DNA from: Ottelia alismoides
Lineage: Eukaryota; Streptophyta; Magnoliopsida; Alismatales; Hydrocharitaceae
NCBI GenBank assembly: GCA_037367405.1
Contig: JAZKJV010006045.1
Location: forward strand, 248,001-312,000
Direction: 5' to 3'
Length of the DNA: 64,000 bases
Positions 9,213 through 19,657 of the stretch are shown here, piece by piece. How positions within the stretch are numbered: position 1 is the stretch's first letter; each line of letters starts with the position of its first letter. The translations under genes were made by a program, and so were the position numbers. The notes beneath the pieces were generated by a model, which saw nothing but the letters and a program-made list of their open reading frames with translations, made no database searches and was not told where the DNA came from.

Positions 9213-12200
9213 TGATGAATACCCATTCATCACTCTTTATTCTCCTATTTTAGCTACAAAAACCTTTGCAAATACATGTAAATATGTGTAAATACAAATA
9301 ATTACCAAAAGCATGCATTGTGTAAAAAGATATAATTAGCATGTTTTTGTGCAAAAATAAAAGAATAAAGAGTAAAAAGAAAAAGAGGGAAATATTTAGA
9401 ATAAATATTGAGCAACCTAACCCAAGGGAGGGCTCAGCATGGGCCTGACCGCATAAAAGCCAAAGTAGAGGGAGATAGGAGCTCATGTGTACATACTTTT
9501 GTAAATAAATAAAATTATATTTTCCTCACCCAAAAATATGCTTGTATACATTCTGTATATATTTAGAAACTATTAAAAACAAAATAAAAATTTAAAAATC
9601 AAAATTCCAAAAATGCCCTTTCACCATGTACATAGACCATCATCCTTTATTTATTTAACCCTATAAATAAATGAATTTATTTTCAAAACTTTTTGTGAAT
9701 ACTCTAAGGAATATTTTGTAAATAAATCAAATAAAAAGAGACACAACAAAAATCAAATAAAAACAACAAAAATTAAAAATACAAAAATACAGTGTATATA
9801 CCATGTATATAAATGTATATAACTATTTATTTAAACTATGAATATAAATAATTAAAATAAAATAAAAATACCATTTTGTTCTTTATTTTATGATGTAAAT
9901 AAATAAAATATAAAATGGGCATAAAAATACATAAAAATAACAAATAAAAAAATCAAAAATTAAAATCTATATAGTGTAAATATACCTATATATATAGCTA
10001 CCCTATTTTTATTTCCAAAAATTAATTAAAAATCACCAAAAAATAGAAAAAAATAAAAGAAAAATATTTCATGTTTTGAGTTTTTCTTAATTCGGCCATT
10101 TTCTACCTTAAAATAAATAAACAAAAATTTCAATAATTGGCAGCTCCTGATTGGTCCACGGGGGATTGTTGACCCCGGTCAACTCCCCCGCGGACTCCTT
10201 CCTTTTCTGGAAGATGCGCGCCGCCCCGCCTTCGCCGATTTTTCCACGCGTCTCCAGGCTGTCGCCCACGCAAACCCCGTGCCCGGATTCTTCGCCGATC
10301 ATCCATCTCCCTCGCCGGATCTTTCGCCATGAAATCCACGCCTTCCTTAGCCGTCGTCGCCTAACCCTAATCGGGCCTGCACTTATATATAGAATTCCCT
10401 CCGCCGCCTCCGCGCCTCATCTTTGGCTCGCCATTCTCATTCCCGTGACCTCCAGAGCAATCACCGAGGTGACAGCTCGCGTTTGCCCCTGTTGCAGTGA
10501 GGAGAGGGTGCCCCGACCATTGATCCGGCGTGTTTCGCCGCCGTTGCTCCGCCACCTGCGTGAGCATCGAGCCTCAGGCCTTGACGCCCTTCGAGGCTAC
10601 GACCGGGAGCTAGCCAAGCTCCAGCATAGTCTTCCGCTCCACCCAGGTAGATTCCTTAGGCCGTAGATTAGCGTAGCTTTCGATTTTTAGTTTACTGTTC
10701 GCGTAGCTCCGCCGCCGTCGCCAGCCACCTCCGATACCCCATCTTCCATTCCGACCCGACCATCATCTCCGCCAGACCTCTCCGCATCTTCTTCACCCAT
10801 TCACCCAACCCAGATCGCACAGGATCTGGGAATCGAGCTCCTCCGCCGACCACCTTCGCCGGAGCTCTCCATTCCGACGCACCATGCACCTTCACGCCGC
10901 CTAACCGGGTCGAGGCAATTTGCCCTCGACCCGTGAGTCTTCTGGTTTGCTTTTCTGGTCAAGACAAGGGACATCTGAGACCCTTCGCCATACAGCCAGG
11001 AGACCCGGCTCCGCCGCCTTCGACCGAGCTCCTCGGAGCTCGGTGCGCTCGTCGGAGACCACCAGCATACGCGGGAGCCTTCCGCGATTCTTCTCCGACC
11101 TCCAGAAGGCTCTCCAGAGGATCCTAGCGCACGCACGAGCCCGGCGAAAGTCGCCGGCGACTTTTTCTTCCAGGATCTTCAGCCGCCGTCCGATGAGGCC
11201 TCCGCTCCAGTCTTGATCTCAGCCGTCCATCTTTCGAGGAGCCGCGACCGTTGATCATCCAGAGGATCTCATCTGGACCGTTGGTAGCAGAGGAGAGAGG
11301 CACCTGAGCCCTAGCCGTCAGATCACCCATGTGGCCTCGCCTCAGCCGTCGATCGAGCCCAAGAGACAACGAAGGAGAGCGCCCGCCGTCCCGAGCCGTT
11401 GGATCTTCCACGTGGCGCCTATCGAGCCGTCGATGATAATAAAAGGGGTAAATTCATCTTAGGCCCCTCTGTTTGTTTTATTTCAATTTAGTCCTGTAAC
11501 TTTTAAATTACGTTGTTTATTTTCTGGGATACTTGCAATAAGGACCTCGTACTTATTTTATTTGCACTTATACCCCTGTCTACGTGGACCACGTGCTTCG
11601 TCACGTGAACTTTATTGGGTTAATTGCAATATCAGCCCTGTAGTTCTGGATGTTACGGATTGAATAAAATCTTTTACTTATTTGCATTTATGCCCCTGTG
11701 CGTGATTTAATTCCCCATGTGCGATATTTTTTGGGTTATTTGCAGATAAGCCCCTGGACTTTTGGTACTTGTTACCAATAAGCCCTCGGAACTTATTTTT
11801 TCTTACATTTGGGTCCCTGAGTGCCCCAGGCACGTGCTTGGCACGTGTTTTGCTGGGTATTTTGCACCAAACCCCCCAGAGCTTTGGGTATTTGCACTTT
11901 GGTCCCTGTGCACAGTGCCCCTCCTTTGTTTTTGAATAAAATATCAAATCACCTCCAAATTCGATGAAAATTTGACACATGGCTCCTGCCATGGTGTAGA
12001 ATTTTTGTGAATTTTTGAGGACATTTTTGATTTCATTCGCTATTTTTAAAAAATTCAAAAACCCATATTTTTGCTACTGTTTAGATTCAAAAACCCCAAA
12101 AAAATATCAAAACACCCCCAAAAATTCTAAAAAATTAGCTACTGTTTCTTGCTTGTTGTTTGATTTTCTAGCCAATTTTGGCTATTTTTCATTGCGTAAA

Positions 12201-12856
12201 AACCCTAAAAATCTAAAAACCCCTAAAAACTCATAAAAATTATAATAAATAACATAAAAATCCAAAAACAATAATTTAGGTGCCCAAATTTTCCTTATTC
12301 TTTCTAGATTACAGGAAAATTACCTCAGGGCTTGTTGAGATCCATAAATATTTTATTTTTGGGTCTTAAGCCTTGCTGGACAGTACCTTTCATTTTTAGC
12401 ACTGTTAGATTTTTAGAAAATAATTTACCCATTAGAAAAATATCAAAAATTCACCAAAAACATTTAAAAACTTAAAAAATATAAAAACAATTTTTCTGGA
12501 ATTTTTGCTTGATTTTTGATGTGTTAAATAAATGGCTTAAGTGTGCTTGTTTATACTTTCTTTATTTTCCTTCACATATTAAAAATTCTAAAATATTTAT
12601 AAAAAATCAAAAACCACTAAAAATTAGCTTCTCTGAAATTTGACTACTTAGTTTTTCAATCGTGCTCCTTGTGTTCGACCCCGGTCGCTATACCAGGTAA
12701 AAAGAATAGCGAAAAGACCGCTTACATTGTTTTCTTGATTCATCTTTTCTGAGTGGTTTTATCATTTTTCTCGATTGACCGCGCTTGGTGATTTGGGTCA
12801 CAACGACCATTTTATTTCCATTACTTAACCCGATCGCGTTGTCAGGTGCGTCATCA
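9213..12856 (+). repeat. 3' LTR of element 1 (3644 bp)
   Basis: The LTR starts TGATGA and ends TCATCA, giving a 6-bp terminal inverted repeat. It is collinear with the LTRs of elements 2 and 3. The first ~900 bases are AT-rich. A GC-rich block (about 10150-11450) carries the palindrome GTTGACCCCGGTCAAC at 10168-10183 and a TATATATA box at 10384-10391. A second AT-rich part follows. Short ORFs inside are not conserved as proteins between LTR copies. The end is fixed by the abrupt switch to element 2 gag at 12857. Confidence 0.93.
10168..10391 (+). promoter_or_regulatory. U3 core promoter: TTGACC palindrome and TATA box (element 1 LTR)
   Basis: GTTGACCCCGGTCAAC (10168-10183) is a perfect palindrome containing two opposed TTGAC W-box cores. 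It is nested in a larger imperfect palindrome that begins GTCCACGGGGGA. TATATATA follows about 200 bases later (10384-10391). Equivalent palindromes occur in the LTRs of elements 2, 3, 5 and 6. Transcription should start shortly after the TATA box. Control by WRKY factors is an inference from the motif. Confidence 0.6.
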
Positions 12857-14588
12857 GACGGTCATACCAAATCCCGTTGACATCCATCAACGGCTCTGCA
12901 TCGTACTGGGCTGGCGGGAGTACTGCCAGAGGCTGATCCGGCTGGTATACCACCATCTGCATGTCTGGAGATGGTGGTGACTGGTAGGAGGGCTGCTGCT
13001 ACTGATACGGCTCCGCCTGTACAAGGTGAACCTGTCTAGGCTGCTGGTGTGAGCTGGAGCGCTGGAATGAGTTGTTGCTGTCGCCAGTATCGCCTCGCGA
13101 CTGAAGATGGGGTTGTGAAGCCGTCTGTGCCTCCTGGAGACACATGAGCTGGGTCTTCATGTCGCTCAGAGTCTGTGCCATCTGCTCCATCTGAGTGATG
13201 CCCCGGCACTGCTTCTTCTCGATCAGCTCCATTCGATCCAACTTCTCACTGATGATACCCATATCCGCAGCGGATGACTCTGCCTGTGCTGCTGCTACTG
13301 CAGATGAACTGGAAGGATCGGCGTCGACCCGTGCTATCCTCTGGTACTGCACGGGTCCGGGCTGCTGGGGTCTGCCCTGAGTGTACAACCTGGTCTGGGA
13401 CATCACCATGTAGTTCTCGGCCATCTCCTCATAGATGGCCCAGACCTGGTCGTGATCCTTGGCGAAGTAAGACCCGCCACAAGAAGCATTCACCAAGCTC
13501 TGAAGCTCTGGTGTCAGCCCGCTGAAGAAGCTCTGAACAAGGTTCGGCTTCGAGATGTCATGGTGCGGGCATCGATCAGTCAGCTCACGAAACCTCTCCC
13601 ATGCCTCATGGAATTGCTCGTTGGGGAGCATGGAGAAGTTGTTGATGAGGGCTCTCGCTGCATTGGTCCGCCCGAGTGGATAGTACTTGTTCAAGTACTC
13701 GGTGCGGAGTTGCTCCCAGGTGTAAACAAACTTCCCCAAGTGCTTCAGCCAGGTGGTTGCTCTGTCGGCTAAAGAGAAGGGGAAGGCAATCATCCTGATA
13801 GTATCCTGGTCCACCTGACGATCGTGCACAGTGCTGCATATCATCTCAAACTCCTGTAGGTGGAGATGAGGCTCCTCTGTCGCCAAACCGTGAAACCGAG
13901 GTAAGAGCTGCAGGGTGTTCGGGGGGAACTTGAAGTCCCCCACGATCGCTGGAAGTACCACCCAGCGGTGTGTCAAGGTCGACCCAGGATTGTGGTTCTC
14001 CCGCATCGATCTAAGTGGTGGTGGTGCCCCTCCTCCTGTTGCTGCTGCTGCGGCTGCTGCCGCGGCTGCGGCTGCTGCGGCATCTGCCGCATCGTCGGGT
14101 CCTCCTCCTTCTCCTCCTCCGCGGTTGGCTCTCATCTGCTCAAACTCTCGCCTCATGTCCATCATGAATGCTCCCTGATCCCTCAGCTGCTGCTGCACTG
14201 ACTCGAGGGAGGCGATCAGGGTGGAGTTGATCGCACCCTGGTCCAGAACAAAATGCTGCTCTCCTCATGGACCTCCGGGGTGATCACCAAAACTGCCGGC
14301 CATCGTCTCCGAAAAATCAAAATAACTGAACTCAGGTGCCGATAAATCATCTGTATGTCTCTCCTCTGGCACTGGTATCTCTGAATCCGAAGAAGGGTGG
14401 TCGAGGGGGAACAGGGTGGAATCACACTCGGGTTCGGAGAGCGGGTCTGAGCTCCCACGAACCGACCTAGATGAACGGTCAGGAGTGCTGAAAAGCGGTG
14501 CAGCCAGAGGCTGCTTAAGAGACCTCCTGCCCATCATCGTGATCTGGCGAGTAAGGCGGATGAGATCTGGAAAAACTATGATCGGCAA
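12857..14588 (-). pseudogene. gag of element 2, interrupted and broken by stop and frameshift
   Basis: The protein is close to element 1 gag. The MMGRRSL start region reads in one frame (14588-14265). After a frameshift the main gag domain reads from 14198 to 12999, with an alanine run and the same gag core. A TAG stop at 12999-13001 lies where element 1 has CAG in its glutamine run. The coding similarity then continues to 12857, where element 1 is inserted. Gag would form the particle that carries element RNA. The lesions make this copy non-functional. Confidence 0.88.
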
Positions 14589-14849
14589 CCAAACCCTCTG
14601 TTCACTAACACAACACGAGCTGAAGACCGTAAAGGCTCGGTCAAATTATCTTGTCAAATTTTATTAGGTGAACAAATCAATCTATCAGAGCGCTTACGTG
14701 ACCTGTTGGGATTCCCGATGCTACCCCAACCGACTGGCCCGCACGGAAGAGTCGGTAGTCAGTCAGGAATAGCACCGGAGGGCTCTACCTAGTGGATGGG
14801 TCACTCTCTCGCGCAAGCAAACCAAACAATGAGGGGGTTGCTCTCCCCA

Positions 14850-15300
14850 AGATAAATTTTTCAGTCAAGTGTCTTTTAGGGTCAATAGCTTAAACAGTCC
14901 CAATTTTATGGTTTTTCTTTTTAATATTTTTCAATAAAAACAAGGCCTAACAAATTTTTCGGTTCTCCTGATTATTTAAGTCCAAAACAGGGGGGAGAAG
15001 ACGAAAAAGCCGATGCGCGAAAATCAATGATGCATGCAGAGAGAGAAATGCGTAACTGACTCCAGCAGTCTACATGCAAGATGATCCGCGCAGAATTTAA
15101 AGACAGGAATAGAAACTACCTATATGGTGCAGCGGTGAAAACCGAGTCCTAAACAGGCAATTTCTACTCGACAGAACCGTCTAGCTTAGTCTCTCTCCCT
15201 CGATCCAAAGAGTCCGGTCTAGACCCACCCCTCCTCTTCTCGACAGGTCGAGTTCAGGAGTAGCGCTTGACGGGGTAGGCTCGCGGCGCGTAGGCTCTCA
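14850..15300 (-). other. Leader of element 2 with two blocks shared with element 5
   Basis: Block 1 (about 14850-14910) matches element 5 at about 39030-39110. Block 2 (about 15200-15298) matches element 5 at about 39410-39504. Block 2 includes the near-palindrome TCGACAGGTCGA (TCGACACATCGA in element 5). The rest of the leader, which extends to 15890, has diverged. Conserved leader structure is where retroelement packaging or dimerisation signals lie, but that role here is inferred. Confidence 0.6.
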
Positions 15301-15890
15301 GGAAAGTGATTAAACTATTTTTATTATTGATTTATTAGTAGGTCCAATTATCGCTCTATAGGAACAGGCAATCAATTAAGTGTGGGGATCCTACTAATTA
15401 CGGCACAGTCAAGCAGAAAATCCTAAATCTAAGGGCTCGAGAAAAACCGCGGAAAACCGTAAAAGGCAGCTAAAAAGCCAAAACCACGAAAAAGCCGCGA
15501 AAAATCTAAACTAGTCTAAAGGGTCCCTGAGCACACCGGTGCTCGGCGAAACAGACCTGAGAGTCCAACTGTCTCTGAGTGTACTTGTATTATTACAATA
15601 ATTCAAATGTGTGGGAAATAAATTCTAAACTAGACTCCTCCCTCACTCTGCTCCTCTCTCGCTCTCTCTTGCGGCTCCGTGCAGAAGGGAGCCGCCTCCG
15701 AATCTTGCGGTTGCGCCGGCTCCTCGAAAGTCACCTCTGTGGTCCTCGTGCCCTCGTAAGAAAGAAAGCAAGTGTCACAGACCAAATTATTATAAAAATG
15801 TCAGAAAAACATATATATGCAAAAAGCTATACAAAAAGCCACGAAAAGAAAAAGCCGCGGAAAAACTCAAAAATCGACTACTAAGCCGTG

Positions 15891-15908
15891 CTCCCGGCAA
15901 CGGCGCTA
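15891..15908 (-). promoter_or_regulatory. Primer binding site of element 2 (tRNA-Asp type)
   Basis: On the minus strand the sequence is TAGCGCCGTTGCCGGGAG. It lies three bases inside the LTR end at 15912 and is complementary to a plant tRNA-Asp 3' end apart from about two positions. Athila elements commonly use tRNA-Asp. Confidence 0.85.
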
Positions 15909-15911
15909 TTC

Positions 15912-18900
15912 TGATGACACGAAAAACCACCAAGACACGGGTGAAATAAAATAGATCAAGGGTCGTTGCGACCCGGATCTCGGAAGTCAATCGGTCAGTC
16001 AAGAAAAAGAAAGCAGACCACCAAAATCCGATGAAATCAAATAAACACGATAGCGGTCCTGGCTATTATTTTAACCTGGTATAGCGACCAGGGTCGAACT
16101 CAAGGAGCACGGATTGGCCTTACGGCCTACGAAGTAGTCAATCAGAGAAGAAAAGATATTTTTGGTGGTTTTTAAGGGTTTTTATATTTTTTTTGGATTT
16201 TTAAGATTTTAAGAAAATAATAAAAGCAACTAAACAACACACTTCAACAATTTATTAAATGCACTAAAACTCAACCAAAAATTCCAGAAAAAATATTTTT
16301 GTGTGTTTTATAATTTTTACTGTTTTTAATGAATTTTTGAGATTTTTCTGATGTTTATTTTATTTTCTAAAAATGAAACAATGGCAAAAACAAAGGGTGT
16401 TGTCCAGTCAGGAGAAAAGGCCAATTTAAAATAGAAAAAGGGCCTCCCAGCTCCTGAGGGTAATTTTCCTTTATAGAGAATAAAACAAGGAAAATTTAGG
16501 CACCTAGATTATTATTTTTGGATTTTTAATTTATTTACTAGAATTTTTACGAGATTTTGAGTGTTTTACAATTTTTAGGTGCTTTAAGTAATGAAAAATA
16601 GCCAAAATTGGCTAGAAAATCAAGCAAGTAAAGAAAAATAGTAAGTAATTTTTTTTGTAATTTTTAAATGAGTTTTAATATTTTTTTTGTGATTTTCAAA
16701 GTTCAACAGTAAAGAAAATACGTGTTAAAATATCAAAACAAAACAAAAAAATGTCTCCAAAAATCCTCGAAAATTTTACACTATGGCAGGAGCCATGTTT
16801 CCAATTTTCGTTGGATTTGGAGGTGTTTTGCTATTTTATTCAAAAATGGAAAGAGGGTACTGTGCACAGGGACCAAAGTGCAAATACCCGAAGTTCTGAG
16901 GGGTCTGGTGCAAAATACCCAGGAGGTCACGCGCGTGGCGCATGCCTGGGGCACTCAGGGACCCAAATGTAATAAAAACTATTCCCGAGGACTATTTGGT
17001 AACATGTACCAAAAGTCCAGGGGGTAGTCTACAAATAACCCACAAATTAAAGCACATGCACAAATGTTTCACGCACAGGGGTATAAATGCAAATACTCAA
17101 AAGTTTTCATTCATTCAGTAACATTCAGAACTACAGGATAGAAAGTGCAAATACACCAAAGAAATTCACGTGACGAAGCACGTGGTCCACGTAGACAGGG
17201 GTATAAATGCAAATAAAGAAAGTACGGGGTCCTAAGTGCAAAATGTGCTTAATAAAATGATCTTGATAAAATATTTACAGGACTAACTAATAAATGCTAA
17301 AAGCAGAGGGGCCGAAGAACAAATTACCCCTTATTTATTATCCGAGGAGCTGGATGTGCGACGCGTGGCAGATCGGACGGTTGGAATGGCGCGCCGCACG
17401 AATGGACAACCTCAGCTCTAATCGGACGGTGGAGGCTCTCCTACGTGGAGGATCCAACGGCTGTGGTAAGACGCGGGTAAACGAGTGGCCTCTGCTCTGA
17501 TCAGACGGTCGGGGCAGTTCCACGTAGCGAATCTGACGTCTGTGAGGTGGTGTGGCTAACCCTCGATGATCCGACGGTTGGGATCAGTCCTCCAAAGATC
17601 GGATGGTGGCTGCTGCTCCTGGGATGGACGGCTCAGATGAGAACTAGAGTGGGAGGCTGATCGGACGGCTGCTGGAGATCCTCGAAGAACAGGTGGCCGG
17701 CGAACTTCGCCGGCCCAGTGCACTCGCTCCGAGCCTCCTCACGGGGCGCTGATGATCGGAAAAGGTTCGGTGTGAGCCTCCGCGTCGGATGGGAGTCTCC
17801 GATGACCCAGCCGAGCTCCAGGGAGCTCCGGCAAGGTCGTCGGAGCTGTAGCTGCTGGACCCAATGGTCCAAGCCCTCAGATGGGTTGGATGCTCCTGCA
17901 AAATAGACCAAACAACTCGCGGGTCGAGGGCAAACTGCTTCGACCCGGTTAGGCGAGGTGAAGGTGGCCGGTGGTGCGATATGGGCGAGCTCCGGCGAGG
18001 GGGGAAGACGGAGGAGCTCGAGCCCCAGCTCCTGTGCGAGCTGGGTTGAATGGAGATATGGAGAAGGTGCGCGGGAGGAAGGCAGAGGTGACGGTTGATT
18101 CCGATGATCGAATCGAGCTGTGAGGTGGTCGGAATCGACGAAACACGGCGACGACGAAATTTGGGGGAAATCGGAAATTAGCGAAAAGTGAAAGGAAATA
18201 GGTCTACATGGATGGAGGGATCGACTGTGGCTGAGCTTGCAAAGCTCTGGGTCGTCTCCTCACGGGTCGTCGAGGCCCGAGGCTCAAGCTCCTGCTCTGG
18301 GCGGAGCACGGCGGTGAAGACTCGCCGGATCGATGGTCCGATCACCTTCGCCTCTCTTCGACACCACCGGCGGAGAGCTGTCACCTCAGGGAAGGTGGTG
18401 GAGGTCACGGGACTGAAAGATGGGGAGCCAAAGATGGGAATGAAGGTGGCGGAGCTCGGGCTATATACGGTGGAGGGTCCGGAAAGATGAGCGCGGGTAG
18501 GGCAATGGAGCGCACGGATCTCGAGGCTAAAGATTGGACGAGGTTCCCGGATCATTGGAGAGTGATTAGGACCCTGGGTTTAGGTGCGAAGTTGTCGGGT
18601 TTAGGCGCCAAAATAAGGGGAAGTCGGGTCGGGCGCATAATACCCGTGGGAGGTGGTCCTGGAGGGGGAGTTGATCGGGCGGTCAACATCCCTCCTGGAC
18701 CAATGGGAGGCTGCCACCTGGATAAGAATTGAAAAATCAATTAAAAATAGTAAATGGCAGAATTATTAAAAAGTCAAACATGAACTATTTTTCTTTTAAT
18801 TTTTTCTATTTTTTGGTGATTTTTAATTAATTTTTCAAAATAAAATGAGGTATTTACACTATATAGCTATACATAGGTATATGTACAATATGTCTTTTTA

Positions 18901-19657
18901 ATTTTTTAATTTTTTTTATTTTTATACAATTTTATTCCCATTTTATATTTTATTTATTTATATTATAGAATGAGGAATAAAAAGACATTTTTATTTTCTT
19001 TTTATTATTTGTATACATAGGTGAAATAAATACATATGTACATGTATATACATGGTATATTTACAAGGTACTTTTGGATTTTTAATTTTTGTTATTTTTT
19101 TATTTTTGTTTTAATTTATTTTATTTATTTACAATATATAATGTACAATATTTACAAAATTTTTGGAAATTAATTTTATTTATTTATAAAGCTAAATAAA
19201 TAGGGATGAGTGGACTATATACAAGATGACTGTCCACATGAGTGATGTTTTTGTTTTCTTTTTAATTTTTATATTTTTATCTTGATTTTATGTTTATAAA
19301 TATATACAATTATCTACAAACCAATTTGAGTCTATTTTTGTGAGGAAAATACTTTTATTTTATTTACATAAATATTTACACACATGAGCCCCTATCTCCC
19401 TCTACTTTGGTTTTTATGCGGTCAGGCCCATGCTGAGCCCTCCCTTGGGTTAGGTTGCTCAATATTTATTCTAAATATTTCCCTCTTTTTCTTTTTACTC
19501 TTTATTCTTTTATTTTTGCACAAAAACATGCTAATTATTAAACTTTATACAATGCATGTTGTTGATAATTATTTGTATTTACATGAATATACATGCATTT
19601 GCAAAGGTTTTTGTAGCTAAAATATAAGAATAAAGAGTGATGAATGGGTATTCATCA
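15912..19657 (-). repeat. 5' LTR of element 2 (3746 bp)
   Basis: The minus-strand sequence begins TGATGAATACCC at 19657 and ends at 15912 with TCATCA. It is collinear with the element 1 LTR. It has a TATA box (TATATA, 18462-18467) and the imperfect palindrome GTTGATCGGGCGGTCAAC (18670-18687). Its 19657 end is directly followed by element 3 RT coding sequence, which places element 2 inside element 3. Confidence 0.92.
17371..17675 (-). repeat. Degenerate GATCGGACGG motif array in the LTR of element 2
   Basis: The motif GATCGGACGGTTGG or close variants recurs about six times (near 17371, 17421, 17499, 17569, 17597, 17659). Spacing is irregular at 30-80 bases, often with ACGTGG nearby. Reverse-complement versions (AGCCGTCNGATC) occur at the same place in the LTRs of element 1 (about 11216-11435) and element 3 (about 26100-26315). 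The function is unknown; it lies well downstream of the TATA box. Confidence 0.6.

Larger units (their letters stand above)
1..12856 (+). mobile_element. Element 1: Athila-type Ty3/gypsy LTR retrotransposon, 5' part outside window
   Basis: This is the youngest layer of the nest. The window opens inside its untranslated leader: positions 1-25 match the leader of element 2 near 14850-14872 on the other strand. One open gag-pol frame follows (231-7139), then a long 3' region with a hairpin array, a polypurine tract (9201-9212) and a complete 3' LTR (9213-12856). The domain order PR-RT-RNaseH-IN, the FMDDFS motif in RT and the absence of a chromodomain fit the Athila lineage. The base after the LTR (12857) is inside gag of element 2, read on the minus strand, so element 1 inserted there. 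Its 5' LTR and PBS must lie left of the window. Confidence 0.93.
12857..19657 (-). mobile_element. Element 2: Athila-type retrotransposon, 5' half (minus strand)
   Basis: Read on the minus strand, this runs 5' LTR (19657-15912), PBS, leader and gag, and stops at 12857 where element 1 interrupts it. Its protease, pol and 3' LTR should continue left of the window beyond element 1's 5' LTR. Its LTR end at 19657 abuts the RT domain of element 3, so it is itself inserted in element 3. It is the same family as elements 1 and 3. Confidence 0.9.

Noticed and set aside
10151..10666. 171-residue ORF in the LTR of element 1, and similar ORFs in the other LTRs
   Set aside because: It overlaps the promoter and GC-rich block. 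The collinear LTRs 2, 3 and 5 do not keep the frame or the protein. Open frames are expected in GC-rich sequence.
12857..19657. Inverted gag-LTR segment next to plus-strand pol as a product of autointegration or inversion
   Set aside because: The arrangement could come from an element attacking itself. Simple nested insertion explains every junction with no deletion needed, and the decay order agrees with it.
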